Source of the DNA: Fusobacterium varium | GTDB taxonomy: Bacteria > Fusobacteriota > Fusobacteriia > Fusobacteriales > Fusobacteriaceae | Direction of reading: 5' to 3' | NCBI GenBank assembly: GCA_002356455.1 | Contig: AP017968.1 | Location: 3,901,156 to 3,965,155 of the forward strand | Length of the DNA: 64,000 nt | Part shown: positions 13,074-22,011 of the stretch, one piece after another | Layout: every line of letters begins with the position of its first letter | How positions within the stretch are numbered: position 1 is the stretch's first letter | The notes under the pieces: generated by a model | Database searches by the model: none | What the model was told of the DNA's origin: nothing | What the model saw: the letters and a program-made list of their open reading frames with translations, nothing else | Translations under genes and position numbers: made by a program

Positions 13074-14459
13074 TTAGTTTCTAAAAAATACTTTGTAGGC
13101 TCTGTAAGTTTCATATACATCTAACTTAGATGAAACTTCAAAAGGCGAGTGCATAGCCAGCAAAGCTGGACCTATGTCAATAGTATTGATACCTAGATGA
13201 GCAAGGTACATAGCAACTGTTCCTCCTCCACCTTCATCTACTTTTCCAAGTTCTCCTATCTGCCAGTTAACTTTAGCATCATTAAGCATTCTTCTTATCT
13301 TTCCTACATATTCTGCATCAGCATCATTAGTTCCGCTCTTTCCTCTTGCCCCAGTATATTTTGTAACTACTACTCCATATCCTATTTTAGCAGCATTCTG
13401 TGCATCATGCACACTTCTGAATATAGGGTCTATCCCTGCATTTACATCTGATGACATTGCGTTAGAGTTCCATAATGTTTTTCTAAGCATCATTTCATTA
13501 AATTTTCCTTTTAGTTTATGTACCATATCTCCTGTGATATAGTTGATGTAGTCCGATTTAAGTCCTGTACTACCTGTAGAACCTATTTCCTCTTTATCAG
13601 CTAGGAAACATACTGCTGTTCTTATTGGAGTTTCTTCTAAATCTATTACAGCCATCATAGAAGTATATCCACATATTCTGTCATCCTGTCCATATCCACC
13701 TATCATTGATCTGTCAAATCCTAAATCTCTGCATCTTCCAGCTGGAACTAATTCCAATTCAGCAGAAATAAAATCTTCTTCTATCATTCCATAATCTCTG
13801 TTTAAGATTTCAAGAACTGTATATTTTATTTTTTCTTTTACATCTTTATCTTCTACAGAAGATGGGATACTTCCAACTATTATTTGAAGTTCCTCCCCTT
13901 TTATTACTTCCCCAGTTTTTCTGTCTCCCTGTATTTTAGCAGAAAGATGAGGCAGTATATCCGGAATTGTGAATACAGGATCATCATCCTTTTCTCCAAT
14001 AGTTATTTCAACTTTTTCTCCTGAAGCTAACACTACTACTCCATGTAAAGCTAATGGAAGAGATGCCCATTGATATTTCTTTATTCCTCCATAATAATGA
14101 GTTTTCATATATGCAAGGTCAAGGTCTTCATATAAAGGATTCCCTTTTAAATCCAACCTTGGAGAATCCACATGAGATACTACATAATTTATTCCATTTT
14201 CTATATCTTCTTTACCTATAACAGCAAGAACAAGATTTTTTCCTCTATTTACATAGTATATTTTATCTCCTGCTGTCAGCTTATCTTTTTTTTCAGCATT
14301 TACAAATCCATTTTTTTCAGCAAATTTTATCCCTTCAGTTACGAATTCTCTTTCAGTCTTTGCTCCATCCAGAAATTTTTTATATCCTTCAGAGAAATCA
14401 AATACTGCTTCTCTGCTGTCAATACAATTCCATCCATTTTCTTTTTTGTAATTCATCAT
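13074..14459 (-). CDS. M18-family metalloaminopeptidase
   Basis: A cytoplasmic zinc aminopeptidase of the M18 (LAP/ApeA-type) family that trims N-terminal residues from peptides. The 461-residue product has the expected length and the metal-site motifs: VSHVDSPRLDLKGNPLYE (His/Asp ligands), ADKEEIGSTGSTG (catalytic Glu pair), SSDVNAGIDP and, near the end, DIGPALLAMHSPFEVSS with the last histidine ligand. The ATG at 14457-14459 is picked among three closely spaced starts because an AAGGAG site lies six bases upstream. The GNAT gene follows after 10 bases, so the pair is likely one operon. Peptide use fits the amino-acid fermenting life of fusobacteria. Confidence 0.92.
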   Translation of the reverse strand: MMNYKKENGWNCIDSREAVFDFSEGYKKFLDGAKTEREFVTEGIKFAEKNGFVNAEKKDKLTAGDKIYYVNRGKNLVLAVIGKEDIENGINYVVSHVDSPRLDLKGNPLYEDLDLAYMKTHYYGGIKKYQWASLPLALHGVVVLASGEKVEITIGEKDDDPVFTIPDILPHLSAKIQGDRKTGEVIKGEELQIIVGSIPSSVEDKDVKEKIKYTVLEILNRDYGMIEEDFISAELELVPAGRCRDLGFDRSMIGGYGQDDRICGYTSMMAVIDLEETPIRTAVCFLADKEEIGSTGSTGLKSDYINYITGDMVHKLKGKFNEMMLRKTLWNSNAMSSDVNAGIDPIFRSVHDAQNAAKIGYGVVVTKYTGARGKSGTNDADAEYVGKIRRMLNDAKVNWQIGELGKVDEGGGGTVAMYLAHLGINTIDIGPALLAMHSPFEVSSKLDVYETYRAYKVFFRN

Positions 14460-14542
14460 TACCATCTCCTTTTTAGATGCTATCTCACTCTCACAGTATA
14501 CCATATATTAAAGCTTTTCTAAATAGGTAAGAGATAACTATC

Positions 14543-14566
14543 TATAAAAAAGAAAACACTTTTCTT
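14543..14566 (-). terminator. Terminator of the 43-residue ORF
   Basis: On the minus strand AAGAAAA-GTG-TTTTCTT is followed by a T-rich run (TTTTAT). The dyad (14550-14566) begins at the stop codon of the small ORF 14565-14696, which supports that ORF being transcribed as its own unit. Confidence 0.6.
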
Positions 14567-14696
14567 AATATTTACTTATACTTTCTTTAAATATAGCATT
14601 TATTTTTACAGATAATCCTATACCTAATATAATTTGTACTTTTAAGCTATACTCTCTTTCTTCTACCATTCTTTTTTCTGCTAATCTAGTTTTCAT
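14565..14696 (-). CDS. Small protein of 43 residues, unknown function
   Basis: An ATG at 14694-14696 with a GGGAGG site seven bases upstream opens a 43-codon frame starting MKTRLAEKRM and ending FKESISKY. The first half is highly charged and the second half (VQIILGIGLSVKINAIF) is amphipathic or weakly hydrophobic. A terminator starts at its stop codon. I do not recognise the family. The ribosome-binding site and the terminator are the reasons to believe it; without comparison to other genomes it remains a candidate. Confidence 0.5.
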   Translation of the reverse strand: MKTRLAEKRMVEEREYSLKVQIILGIGLSVKINAIFKESISKY

Positions 14697-15106
14697 TATT
14701 TTTCCTCCCTTATACTATATTTCTATAGTCAATATATTAACATATTTTTTTATTAAAGTATATATATTATTTTTAACAAATATTATTTAAATAAATTAAT
14801 ATTGATTTTTTACAAATATTTTTTTATAAATTAATATTGATCTTTTATTAAAGTACACATAATAATCTTTTCTAAACTTCTCAGTTACTATTCTATATTT
14901 CTTTTAATTATATCATTTTAATAAATTAATATATTTAAAAACTTTTCAGTTGATATTATATGCTTTAATACTATGTGTACTTTAAAATAAAAAAACAAAT
15001 ATTTTCATGGTAAATCAACTTCGATATTACATATCATAACACAATTTTTTTTTGAAGTATACTTCCTTTTCAATTCATTAGTTGTTCTTTAATCTTTTTA
15101 TTTAAA
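14697..15106. repeat. A/T-rich intergenic stretch with dispersed repeats
   Basis: No gene is visible. The stretch holds a perfect 12-bp inverted pair, AAAGTACACATA (14850-14861) and TATGTGTACTTT (14972-14983), with a related direct copy (TTAAAGTATATATATTA) near 14745-14762. There are also two direct copies of ATAAATTAATATTGAT (about 14791-14806 and 14826-14841) and two of AAACTT(C/T)TCAGTT (about 14874 and 14940). These look like clustered operator sites for the two flanking small ORFs or remains of a mobile sequence. Confidence 0.45.
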
Positions 15107-15150
15107 AAATAAAAAAGAGAAAGTTATAATTTTCTACACTTTCTCTTTCC
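15107..15150 (-). terminator. Terminator of the 33-residue ORF
   Basis: On the minus strand GAGAAAG...CTTTCTC with an A/T-rich loop is followed by TTTTTTATTTTTT. It lies directly downstream of the small ORF at 15168-15269. Confidence 0.7.
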
Positions 15151-15167
15151 TTATCATTTTTATCATT

Positions 15168-15269
15168 CTATTTTGCCATCTCTGCATCTGCCCATAATGT
15201 CAGCTGCTCCAGCATATCTTCACTTATCACTTGTTCTGCTGTTAAAACTTCTTTAGTTTTGTTGTACAT
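15168..15269 (-). CDS. Small protein of 33 residues, unknown function
   Basis: ATG at 15267-15269 follows a strong AGGAGG site and opens a 33-codon frame (MYNKTKEVLTAEQVISEDML then a short acidic tail ending in DAEMAK). It is hydrophilic and probably helical. A terminator follows within 20 bases, so it looks like a stand-alone monocistron. No family is recognised; the acidic helix could be a peptide regulator or a modified-peptide precursor, but nothing in the neighbourhood encodes a modifying enzyme. Confidence 0.5.
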   Translation of the reverse strand: MYNKTKEVLTAEQVISEDMLEQLTLWADAEMAK

Positions 15270-15401
15270 TTTTCCTCCTGTATCAGATTAAATATTTATA
15301 TAAATTTTTTAATTTCTAATATGACATAGAAGGTTATTATATATCTCTTTTTATATTTTGACAAGTACTTGTTTATAAATTTTTATTCCATTTTATCCAG
15401 T

Positions 15402-15983
15402 TTAACTTTTCTTCACTTTAAGCGACTTTTTATATTCACTGCACCATACCATATGATCATTTACCATCCCAGTGGCTTGCATAAAGGCATAACAAATAGT
15501 TGACCCTGCAAATTTAAAACCTTTTTTCTTCAGTTCTTTACTCATTTTATCTGATATCTCTGTTTTAGCTGGAACTTCAGAAATATTTTCCCATTTATTT
15601 ACTATTGGCTTACCTTCTGTAAATTTCCATATATATTTACTAAAACTCCCATATTCTTCCTGTATTTTCATAAAAGCTTTAGCATTAGAAATAAGTGCAT
15701 CTATTTTGAGTCTATTACGAATAATCCCTTCATCTTCCAAAAGACTCTTTTTCTTCTCATCATTATATTTAGCAATTATTGTATAATCAAATTTATCAAA
15801 AGCTTTTCTCATATTTTCTCTTTTTCTTAAAATAGTACTCCAGCTCAACCCTGCCTGCATAGTTTCCAGAATAAATATTTCAAAAAGTTTTGCATCATCA
15901 AACTCTGCTTTTCCCCATTCTTCATCATGGTATTTAATATCAAGTTCACCTTTTGCCCATTCACACCTTTTTATTTCATTCAT
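15402..15983 (-). CDS. tag: DNA-3-methyladenine glycosylase I
   Basis: Tag removes 3-methyladenine from alkylated DNA, starting base-excision repair. The 193-residue product matches the family length. It begins with the CEWA and YHDEEWG motifs (Cys7 and His19 as zinc ligands), continues with LETMQAGLSWSTIL (catalytic-site Glu near 40, helix-hairpin-helix region after it) and ends with NDHMVWC, giving the second His and Cys of the zinc site. The ATG at 15981-15983 has GGAGGGA upstream. It seems to be a single-gene transcript with its own promoter and is followed by no obvious terminator. Confidence 0.95.
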   Translation of the reverse strand: MNEIKRCEWAKGELDIKYHDEEWGKAEFDDAKLFEIFILETMQAGLSWSTILRKRENMRKAFDKFDYTIIAKYNDEKKKSLLEDEGIIRNRLKIDALISNAKAFMKIQEEYGSFSKYIWKFTEGKPIVNKWENISEVPAKTEISDKMSKELKKKGFKFAGSTICYAFMQATGMVNDHMVWCSEYKKSLKVKKS

Positions 15984-16018
15984 TACAGTATCCCTCCTGT
16001 ATTTTCAGCTTTTAATCT

Positions 16019-16048
16019 ATTATATCTTTATTCAATTATTTATAGCAA
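16019..16048 (-). promoter_or_regulatory. Promoter of tag
   Basis: On the minus strand TTGCTA (complement 16043-16048) is 18 bases from TATAAT (complement 16019-16024), about 35 bases upstream of the tag start codon. Confidence 0.6.
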
Positions 16049-16102
16049 GAACTTATTTGGAAATATACCTTTTTGGAATATTTTTATTTTAAAATATAAA
16101 AA

Positions 16103-17426
16103 AAGCTGAGTAACATTTAAAAAAAATGTTTTACTCAGCTCTCTTTTTTGTATAATATAGTTACCACCCTAATTATACAAAGGAGACATTCATGCAAATC
16201 AAACATATTATCTCTAAAATCAATATAACAAATCTTTTAGGTAAAATCAAGAAATATTTTAAAAATGAACATTTTGAGGATGTTAAACAGACTATTCAAA
16301 AATTCTTAGCTTGTTCTATTGATAAATCTTTTCTCTCTCTTCAATGCCCTAAGTGTCATGAGGCGCATAAAATTAAAGTTACTTGTAAATCTAGATTTTG
16401 TCCTTCCTGCGGTAAACGTTATTCTGCTGTTTGAACTGAAAAAACTTCCACTTCTCTTATTGATGTTAAACATAGAAGTGTCCTTTTTACTATTCCTGAA
16501 GAACTTAGAATGTTTTTCTTCTATGATAGAGACCTTTTAACTAAGCTTGCTTATGCTGTTAATGATGTTTTTAAATATCAATTTCATAACATTAAAGCAA
16601 AAAATCAAAGAATTCATAAAATTTCAAAATATTCCTCTAAATACTTTACTAACTCAGATATCATTCATTATGGATTGATTACTGTTATTCATACCTTTGG
16701 GCGCGATCTTAAATGGAACCCTCATATTCATGCTATTGTTACTTTAGGTGGATTCAATAAAAACTTCCAATTTCTTGAAAAAAAATATTTTCATGTTAAT
16801 TCCATTGCTGGACAATGGAAAAAAATGGTTATTGATATTGTTAAATCTGGAAATTATGACAAGCCTGAAATTAAAGCTAAAGCTTATGCTGTTGCTAACT
16901 ACCTTTATCGCAAAAATACAAGATTCTTTTTCAATGTTGCAAAAAATGATTTAAATAATAATATTTATGCAATTAAATATATTGGCAGATATCTGTCAAG
17001 AGCTCCTATCGCAGAATATAAAATTATTGATTTCTATGATAATAAGGTTACTTTCTATTATGAAAGTCTTGCTGATGATAAACAAAGAATTGAGCTTGCT
17101 TTAGATGCAGAAACATTTCTTTCTAAATTAATTATTCACATTCCCCCTAAACATTTCAAAATGATTAGGCGCTTTGGAATCTATTCTAGAAATATTAAAT
17201 CAGAACTTAAAAACATCATGAAATTCATGAGAAAATATGTCTCTAAATATTCCAATTCTACTTTTTATCAACTTGAAATATGGAACGCTTTTGGAGTAAA
17301 TCCTTTTTATTGTTTTAAATGTAATGCCAGAATGAAAGTTAAAAAAATATCATATTTTAATATACATACAGGCTCCATTTGCTGGAAAGAATATCGCTAA
17401 ACAGCTGATTAACAATCAGCTTTTTT
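16103..17426 (+). mobile_element. IS91-like insertion sequence
   Basis: The unit is a single transposase frame bounded by two strong hairpins: AGCTGAGTAACATTT...AAATGTTTTACTCAGCT (16104-16140) on the left and AGCTGATT-AAC-AATCAGCT followed by T6 (17403-17426) on the right. No terminal inverted repeats or target duplication are obvious, which fits the rolling-circle IS91 family. The right hairpin would also terminate transposase transcription. Exact ends cannot be fixed without another copy; the left hairpin, whose minus-strand reading ends in T8, could instead be a terminator that belongs to the host. Confidence 0.6.
16192..17400 (+). pseudogene. IS91-family (Y2, HUH) transposase with one in-frame stop
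   Basis: One continuous frame of 402 codons is broken only by a TGA at 16432-16434. Before it lies a cysteine zinc ribbon (CPKC near 16345 and CKSRFCPSCG near 16387). After it the frame resumes with TEKTSTSLIDVKHRSVLF, exactly where IS91-type transposases have a similar sequence. Further on come WNPHIHAIVTLGG with the HUH metal motif (His-Ile-His at 16723-16731) and KYIGRYLSR, with the two catalytic tyrosines as Y-x-x-x-Y. The ATG at 16192 has AAGGAGA upstream. A single G-to-A change from TGG (Trp) explains the stop, so loss is recent. A second start at 16510 could give an N-truncated protein lacking the zinc ribbon. Confidence 0.8.
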
Positions 17427-17534
17427 GTGCTGTCAATTTTAATCTTATTCAATTAATATATCTAATATGAATACAAAATAATTAACATTTTTTATTTTTT
17501 CAACAAATTTATCAAATTATAATTTCCTAAGAAA

Positions 17535-17565
17535 TAAAAAAGAGGATAAGAAATTTCTATCCTCT
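17535..17565 (-). terminator. Terminator after pgi
   Basis: AGAGGATA...TATCCTCT (17541-17565) is followed on the minus strand by TTTTTTATTT, directly downstream of the pgi stop codon. Confidence 0.85.
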
Positions 17566-17575
17566 AATTTTTATA

Positions 17576-18928
17576 CTATTTATTTTCTAGTCTTTTATTT
17601 AATATTTCAGCTTCTTTTTCATATCCTTTTTTCCCAAGAAGAGCAAACATATTAGCCTTGTAAGACTCTACTCCTGGCTGGTTGAACGGATTTACTCCCA
17701 AAAGATATCCGCTGATTCCACAAGCTTTTTCAAAGAAATAGAATAAATATCCAAGATGAAATGGCGTAGCTTCGGGTATATTTACTACCAAGTTTGGTAC
17801 TCCTCCGTCTACATGGGCTAAAAGTGTTCCTTGCGATGCTTTTTTATTTACAAAATCCATTCCTTTACTGCTTAGATAATTAAGTCCATCCAAATCAACA
17901 GTTTCCTTTTCAATAATAATATCTTTTTCTGGAGTTCCTATAAGTACAGCTGTTTCAAATAGTTCTCTTCTTCCATCTTGTATATATTGCCCCATTGAAT
18001 GAAGATCAGTACTGAAATCTGCTGCTGCTGGGAAAAGTCCTTTTCCATCTTTTCCTTCTGATTCTCCAAATAATTGTTTCCACCATTCTCCAAGATAATG
18101 CAGTCTTGGTTCGTAGTTAATTAACATTTCAATGTTCTTCCCTTTTCTGTTAAGAATATTTCTGATAGCAGCATATTTATAACAATCATTTTCTTCATAT
18201 GGTGCTGTATAAGCATTTTGAGCTGCTCTTGCCCCTTCCATTAATTCATCAATATTCACTCCACTGCATGCAATTGGAAGAAGTCCTACTGGTGTAAGTA
18301 CAGAAAATCTTCCTCCTACATCATCTGGAATAACAAAAGTTTCATATCCCTCTTCATCAGCAAGCTTTTTCAATGCTCCTTTAGACTTATCAGTAGTAGC
18401 ATATATTCTATGTTTTGCTCCATCTTTTCCATATTTTTCTTCAATATGTTTTTTTAACACTCTGAAAGCTATTGCAGGCTCTGTAGTAGTTCCTGATTTA
18501 GATATAACATTAATAGAAAAATCTTTTCCATCTAATAAATCTAAAAGATGTGAAAGATATGTTCCAGAAATATTATTTCCTACATAATATATTTCAGGTG
18601 CATTTCTCTTTTCTTTTGAAAGGCTGTTATAAAAAGTATGAGAAAGAAAATCAATAGCAGCTCTTGCTCCTAAATATGATCCTCCTATCCCCACTACAAG
18701 CAATACATCAGAATCTTTTTTTATTTTTTCTGCTGCTGTCTTTATTCTTTGAAATTCCTCTTTATTATAGTTAGTAGGAAGCTCTATCCACCCTAGATAG
18801 TCATTTCCTGCTCCTGTTTTTTCATTTAGAAATTTCTCAGCTACAGCTACCTGTTCTTTCATCATAGAAAGTTCAGCTTCATTAAAAAATCCCAATGCTT
18901 TTGAATAATCCAATGACAGTTTTTCCAT
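17576..18928 (-). CDS. pgi: Glucose-6-phosphate isomerase
   Basis: Pgi interconverts glucose-6-phosphate and fructose-6-phosphate in glycolysis. At 450 residues it is of the shorter, Gram-positive-like type. Motifs in order: [15 protein letters not shown] (about 80-94), the sugar-phosphate site [10 protein letters not shown] (about 143-152), [14 protein letters not shown] (about 198-211) containing the family signature, and near the C-terminus [16 protein letters not shown] with the catalytic lysine. The ATG at 18926-18928 has GGGAGGAAAC upstream. It follows the SLH gene after 28 bases and may share its promoter; a strong terminator ends the unit. Confidence 0.96.
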   Translation of the reverse strand: MEKLSLDYSKALGFFNEAELSMMKEQVAVAEKFLNEKTGAGNDYLGWIELPTNYNKEEFQRIKTAAEKIKKDSDVLLVVGIGGSYLGARAAIDFLSHTFYNSLSKEKRNAPEIYYVGNNISGTYLSHLLDLLDGKDFSINVISKSGTTTEPAIAFRVLKKHIEEKYGKDGAKHRIYATTDKSKGALKKLADEEGYETFVIPDDVGGRFSVLTPVGLLPIACSGVNIDELMEGARAAQNAYTAPYEENDCYKYAAIRNILNRKGKNIEMLINYEPRLHYLGEWWKQLFGESEGKDGKGLFPAAADFSTDLHSMGQYIQDGRRELFETAVLIGTPEKDIIIEKETVDLDGLNYLSSKGMDFVNKKASQGTLLAHVDGGVPNLVVNIPEATPFHLGYLFYFFEKACGISGYLLGVNPFNQPGVESYKANMFALLGKKGYEKEAEILNKRLENK

Positions 18929-18956
18929 TTTGTTTCCTCCCTATTTATTACCTTGT

Positions 18957-19385
18957 CTATTTCTTGTTTTCTAGTTTTTCTATCCTTGATTTAAGCTGGT
19001 CTATTATAATTTCATTTTCGTTTATTCTTTTTTTAAGAAGCTCTACAGTCTCATTTATATTATCTATTTTAGAATTATAAGTTTCTGTATCAAATCCAAT
19101 TTTATTAAGTTCTTTAGAAAATTCAAGTATCAGAGCTTCCAATATGTTCAAATCTTCTTTATTTGCTTTTTCCAGTTCTACTTTATCCAACAGTTTTGAA
19201 AGGTCATAAGCAAACTCATATCTAGATACAGGATCTCCTCCGTTGAATTTATATGAATTCTCTTTTATTATTCCTTTTTTTACAAGATTTTCCACTGAGG
19301 AATAAGCCCAATGCTCTTTGTTAAGATCTTCATAACCTAAAGCAGCAAATCCTATGTTGAAAATCACAAAGTTAACTATTAACAT
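18957..19385 (-). CDS. SLH-domain / coiled-coil envelope protein
   Basis: A 142-residue exported protein. A hydrophobic N-terminus (about 1-17, ending FAALG) acts as signal sequence. An S-layer-homology domain follows (YEDLNKEHWAYSSVENLVKKGI, then the GGDPVSRYEFAYDLSKLL half), and the last 60 residues form a heptad-type coiled coil (ETVELLKKRINENEIIIDQL). In Fusobacteria, Negativicutes and Deinococcus, SLH plus coiled coil proteins tether the outer membrane to pyruvylated or polyamine-modified peptidoglycan; that role here is inference. The ATG at 19383-19385 gives a short signal peptide and its ribosome-binding site (GAGG/GAGGG) is rather far away; initiation at an upstream ATT or CTG is conceivable. 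Confidence 0.75.
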   Translation of the reverse strand: MLIVNFVIFNIGFAALGYEDLNKEHWAYSSVENLVKKGIIKENSYKFNGGDPVSRYEFAYDLSKLLDKVELEKANKEDLNILEALILEFSKELNKIGFDTETYNSKIDNINETVELLKKRINENEIIIDQLKSRIEKLENKK

Positions 19386-19482
19386 TTTTTTCAGAATCTT
19401 AATTTTCCCTCACCTCTTCCTGCGCAATTTCTGAATAATCCTCTTATTTAAAAATTATTTTAAATAGTGACACTCTACTTTC

Positions 19483-19511
19483 AGTATATCACAATGCCCC
19501 TATGCTTACAA
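19483..19511 (-). promoter_or_regulatory. Promoter of the SLH-pgi unit
   Basis: On the minus strand TTGTAA (complement 19506-19511), 17 bases, then TATACT (complement 19483-19488) with an extended TGA before the -10. The leader to the SLH gene is about 90 bases. Confidence 0.7.
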
Positions 19512-19605
19512 CGAAAATCAAAGCAAAAAATTAAGATTTAATTGATACTAAATAAAAATAATACTGATTTATTCCAAGGATATTTTTATCAAACATGGAT
19601 TTTTT

Positions 19606-19855
19606 ATTATAATTAAAGTTAAGTGAATGCTGTTAATTGCTGTAGAAGAATTATATCGTTGTAATTAATAATCTATTTGTGACATTGGATGAAGCTATCT
19701 GTACTGCAAACTTTGTAATATCACAAAAATGAGAAAAAATAAATATATAAATTAAAAAAGGAAAACAAAACTAATAGAGTAAGACTATAATATAATCTTT
19801 CCCCAAGATGTTTTATATATAGAAAAGGAGCTTCTTCCCCAGAGGCTCCTTTTCA
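19606..19855 (+). ncRNA. Candidate small RNA between SLH gene and gluconate operon
   Basis: A TATAAT at about 19607-19612 (weak -35) and a terminator-like hairpin, AAAAGGAGC...GCTCCTTTT (about 19824-19853), bound some 240 bases without a reasonable frame. The inner part has mixed composition (GCTGTTAATTGCTGTAGAAG and nearby) rather than plain A/T drift. A second TATAAT-like box near 19789 could instead start a 60-base transcript. No known RNA family is recognised. Only the two signals and the absence of a gene support this call. Confidence 0.3.
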
Positions 19856-19931
19856 CTAATTAGAAATATTTAAAAAAATTTCAAATATTTTTTAATCTTA
19901 TTTATTAACATTAAGACATGGAGGTATTTTA

Positions 19932-20045
19932 ATGAAAGGGCTTATATTAACCTTAATTATTTTCTTTATTTTTACATTTTTTTGTATGGGAACAGCTATA
20001 TACTTTTTTCTTTGTTTTATAAAAATGATATTTTTATGCTTGTAA
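19932..20045 (+). CDS. Small hydrophobic peptide of 37 residues
   Basis: ATG at 19932-19934 lies seven bases after GGAGG (ACATGGAGG) and opens a 37-codon frame beginning MKGLILTLIIFFIFTFF. Nearly the whole peptide is hydrophobic, enough for one membrane span, with Cys and Lys near the end. It looks like a small membrane protein or a type I toxin-like peptide. No family is recognised and A/T-rich DNA can produce such frames by chance, but the ribosome-binding site is good. Confidence 0.4.
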   Translation: MKGLILTLIIFFIFTFFCMGTAIYFFLCFIKMIFLCL

Positions 20046-20697
20046 ATTTACAATATCTTATATTCACTCTTTTTCTCATACCCTTCCTTGATTCAATCTA
20101 ATTTACGTTATTTCCTATTTTTTCTTCCATTCTCTCATCATTTTTTTAATCTTTTCTCGAGTTTTTTAATCAAACTCAATATCAACATCTATCTATAACT
20201 ATGTCCATTAAACGAAAAATACACTGTTATAAGAAAATAAAACATCATAATAATACAGTTAAATTAATAATAAAGTTGTTGACAAGGTTGAAGTTTGATT
20301 TTTCAAATAGTATACTTTACATAATAAGAAAAGAAAAAATTATCATTTGAAATTAAAAAAATTTAACTTTTTTAGCTTTTAATAATATTTACACAAATTT
20401 AATACTTATTTTTCTACTGTGACTGAAAATTAGGTTATTCTTCTTAACTGTTAAGTAATCTTTCTTGAATATTTTAGTTTGTGTATCTGTAAATTTACAA
20501 AATTCTTTTATCAATACATTTTTAATCCTACTTGAAGTATTCTTTCAAAATCAATTACATTTCCAAATACTTAAAATTTTAGATTTATAATTTTTCTGTT
20601 TAATCCAATAAGAATAAATAAACGATGTAAAAAAAGTTTTATAAAAATATAATTAATAAAATTAATTATGCAACATATTATATAAAGGAGGTAAAAT
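20046..20697 (+). promoter_or_regulatory. Long upstream region of the gluconate operon
   Basis: No gene is seen in these 650 bases. TTGAAG (20288-20293), 17 bases, TATACT (20311-20316) form a likely promoter. A TTTGA-TTTTT-TCAAA dyad (20294-20307) lies inside the spacer, a natural operator position for the GntR protein encoded at the end of the operon. If this promoter is used, the leader to the permease gene is about 375 bases. A TATAAT-like box near 20647 is a second, weaker candidate. Confidence 0.5.
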
Positions 20698-21996
20698 ATG
20701 CAGTTGGTAATAGCATTAGTATTAGGATTGGCCCTTGTTATATTTTTTATACTTAAAACTAAAGTCCAAGCATTTCCAGCATTACTTATAAGTGCTATAT
20801 TTATAGGACTACTTGCAGGTATGTCAACTAATGAAATAATGGCTTCTATATCATCAGGATTTGGTGGAACATTATCAAGCATAGGAATAGTAATTGGTCT
20901 TGGTGTTATGATGGGAAAAATACTTGAAGTTACAGGTGGAGCAAAAAAAATGGCTTCTGTAATTTTAAAATTAGTAGGTATTCAGAGAACAGAGATAGTT
21001 CTATTACTATCTGGATGGTTAATTTCCATCCCTGTATTCTGTGATTCTGGTTTTGTTATATTATCAGAGCTGGCAAAAGAATTTTCTCGTAATACAAAAA
21101 AATCAATGGTTAAATTAGGTTGTTGTCTTGGAGCTGGATTATATTTAACGCACCACTTAGTTCCCCCTACACCTGGGCCACTTGGTGTTGCTGCTATTTT
21201 AGGAGTTGATGTAGGTCAATTAATTATATGGGGAACTACAGTTTCAATATTGATGATGCCTATTCCTCTTATTTACTCTAAATATATATCAAACAAAATT
21301 CCAGATATAATTCCTGAATCAACAAGTGAAGTAAAATTTACAGATGAAGATCTTCCCAGTGGACTTATGTCTTTTTTACCAATACTTGTTCCTGTTATAT
21401 TAATTCTTATTAATACAGTAAGTGCAGCAAAAGGAATTAATAATTCTATAATCTCTCTTGTTGGTAATCCTATAACTGCAATTTTAATTGGTACTCTTAT
21501 TGCTATTTATGGATTAACTGCAAGAGTTTCAAGAAGTGAAGTTATTAGTACCCTAGAAGCTTCTCTAGCAGACGCTGGATTAATTATCTGCATAACTGGA
21601 GCAGGAGGAGCCTTAGGTTCAGTGCTGAGAACTTCTGGAATAGGAGATTATGTGGCAAATATAATTGCTTCATCAAGTTTTCCACCTATACTTCTGCCTA
21701 TGATAATGTCATCACTGCTTAAATTATCACAAGGAAGTGGAACAGTATCTATGATAACAACAGCATCAATATTAGCCCCTATGATTTCAGGATTAGGAAT
21801 TTCACCACTAATTACAACATTGGCAATATGTGTTGGAGCACAATGTGCCTCAATTATAAATGACAGTTATTTCTGGGTTGTTACAAAATTTTCTGGAATG
21901 GATGTAAAAGTTGGACTAAAAGCCTGGAGTACTACTACTTGCGTTATGAGCATAACAGGTTGTGTTATAGTATTTATTCTAAGTTTTTTCTTATAA
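20698..21996 (+). CDS. GntP-family gluconate-type permease
   Basis: A 432-residue polytopic inner-membrane symporter of the GntP family (gluconate and related sugar acids, proton-coupled). About 12 hydrophobic segments are visible from the first residue. Family features include HHLVPPTPGPLGVA (about 143-156), GAGGALGSVLRTSGIG (about 301-316) and SQGSGTVSMITTASI near 345-360, where membership is clearest. The ATG at 20698 has a strong AAAGGAGG site. It begins an operon with a dehydratase and a GntR regulator, so the substrate is probably a sugar acid such as gluconate; which one cannot be read from sequence. Confidence 0.9.
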   Translation: MQLVIALVLGLALVIFFILKTKVQAFPALLISAIFIGLLAGMSTNEIMASISSGFGGTLSSIGIVIGLGVMMGKILEVTGGAKKMASVILKLVGIQRTEIVLLLSGWLISIPVFCDSGFVILSELAKEFSRNTKKSMVKLGCCLGAGLYLTHHLVPPTPGPLGVAAILGVDVGQLIIWGTTVSILMMPIPLIYSKYISNKIPDIIPESTSEVKFTDEDLPSGLMSFLPILVPVILILINTVSAAKGINNSIISLVGNPITAILIGTLIAIYGLTARVSRSEVISTLEASLADAGLIICITGAGGALGSVLRTSGIGDYVANIIASSSFPPILLPMIMSSLLKLSQGSGTVSMITTASILAPMISGLGISPLITTLAICVGAQCASIINDSYFWVVTKFSGMDVKVGLKAWSTTTCVMSITGCVIVFILSFFL

Positions 21997-22011
21997 GGAG
22001 GAGAGGTAATC

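Noticed and set aside
16510..17400. Annotating the downstream part of the transposase as a separate intact gene
   Set aside because: No ribosome-binding site at 16510, and the frame is continuous with the zinc-ribbon part across a single TGA.
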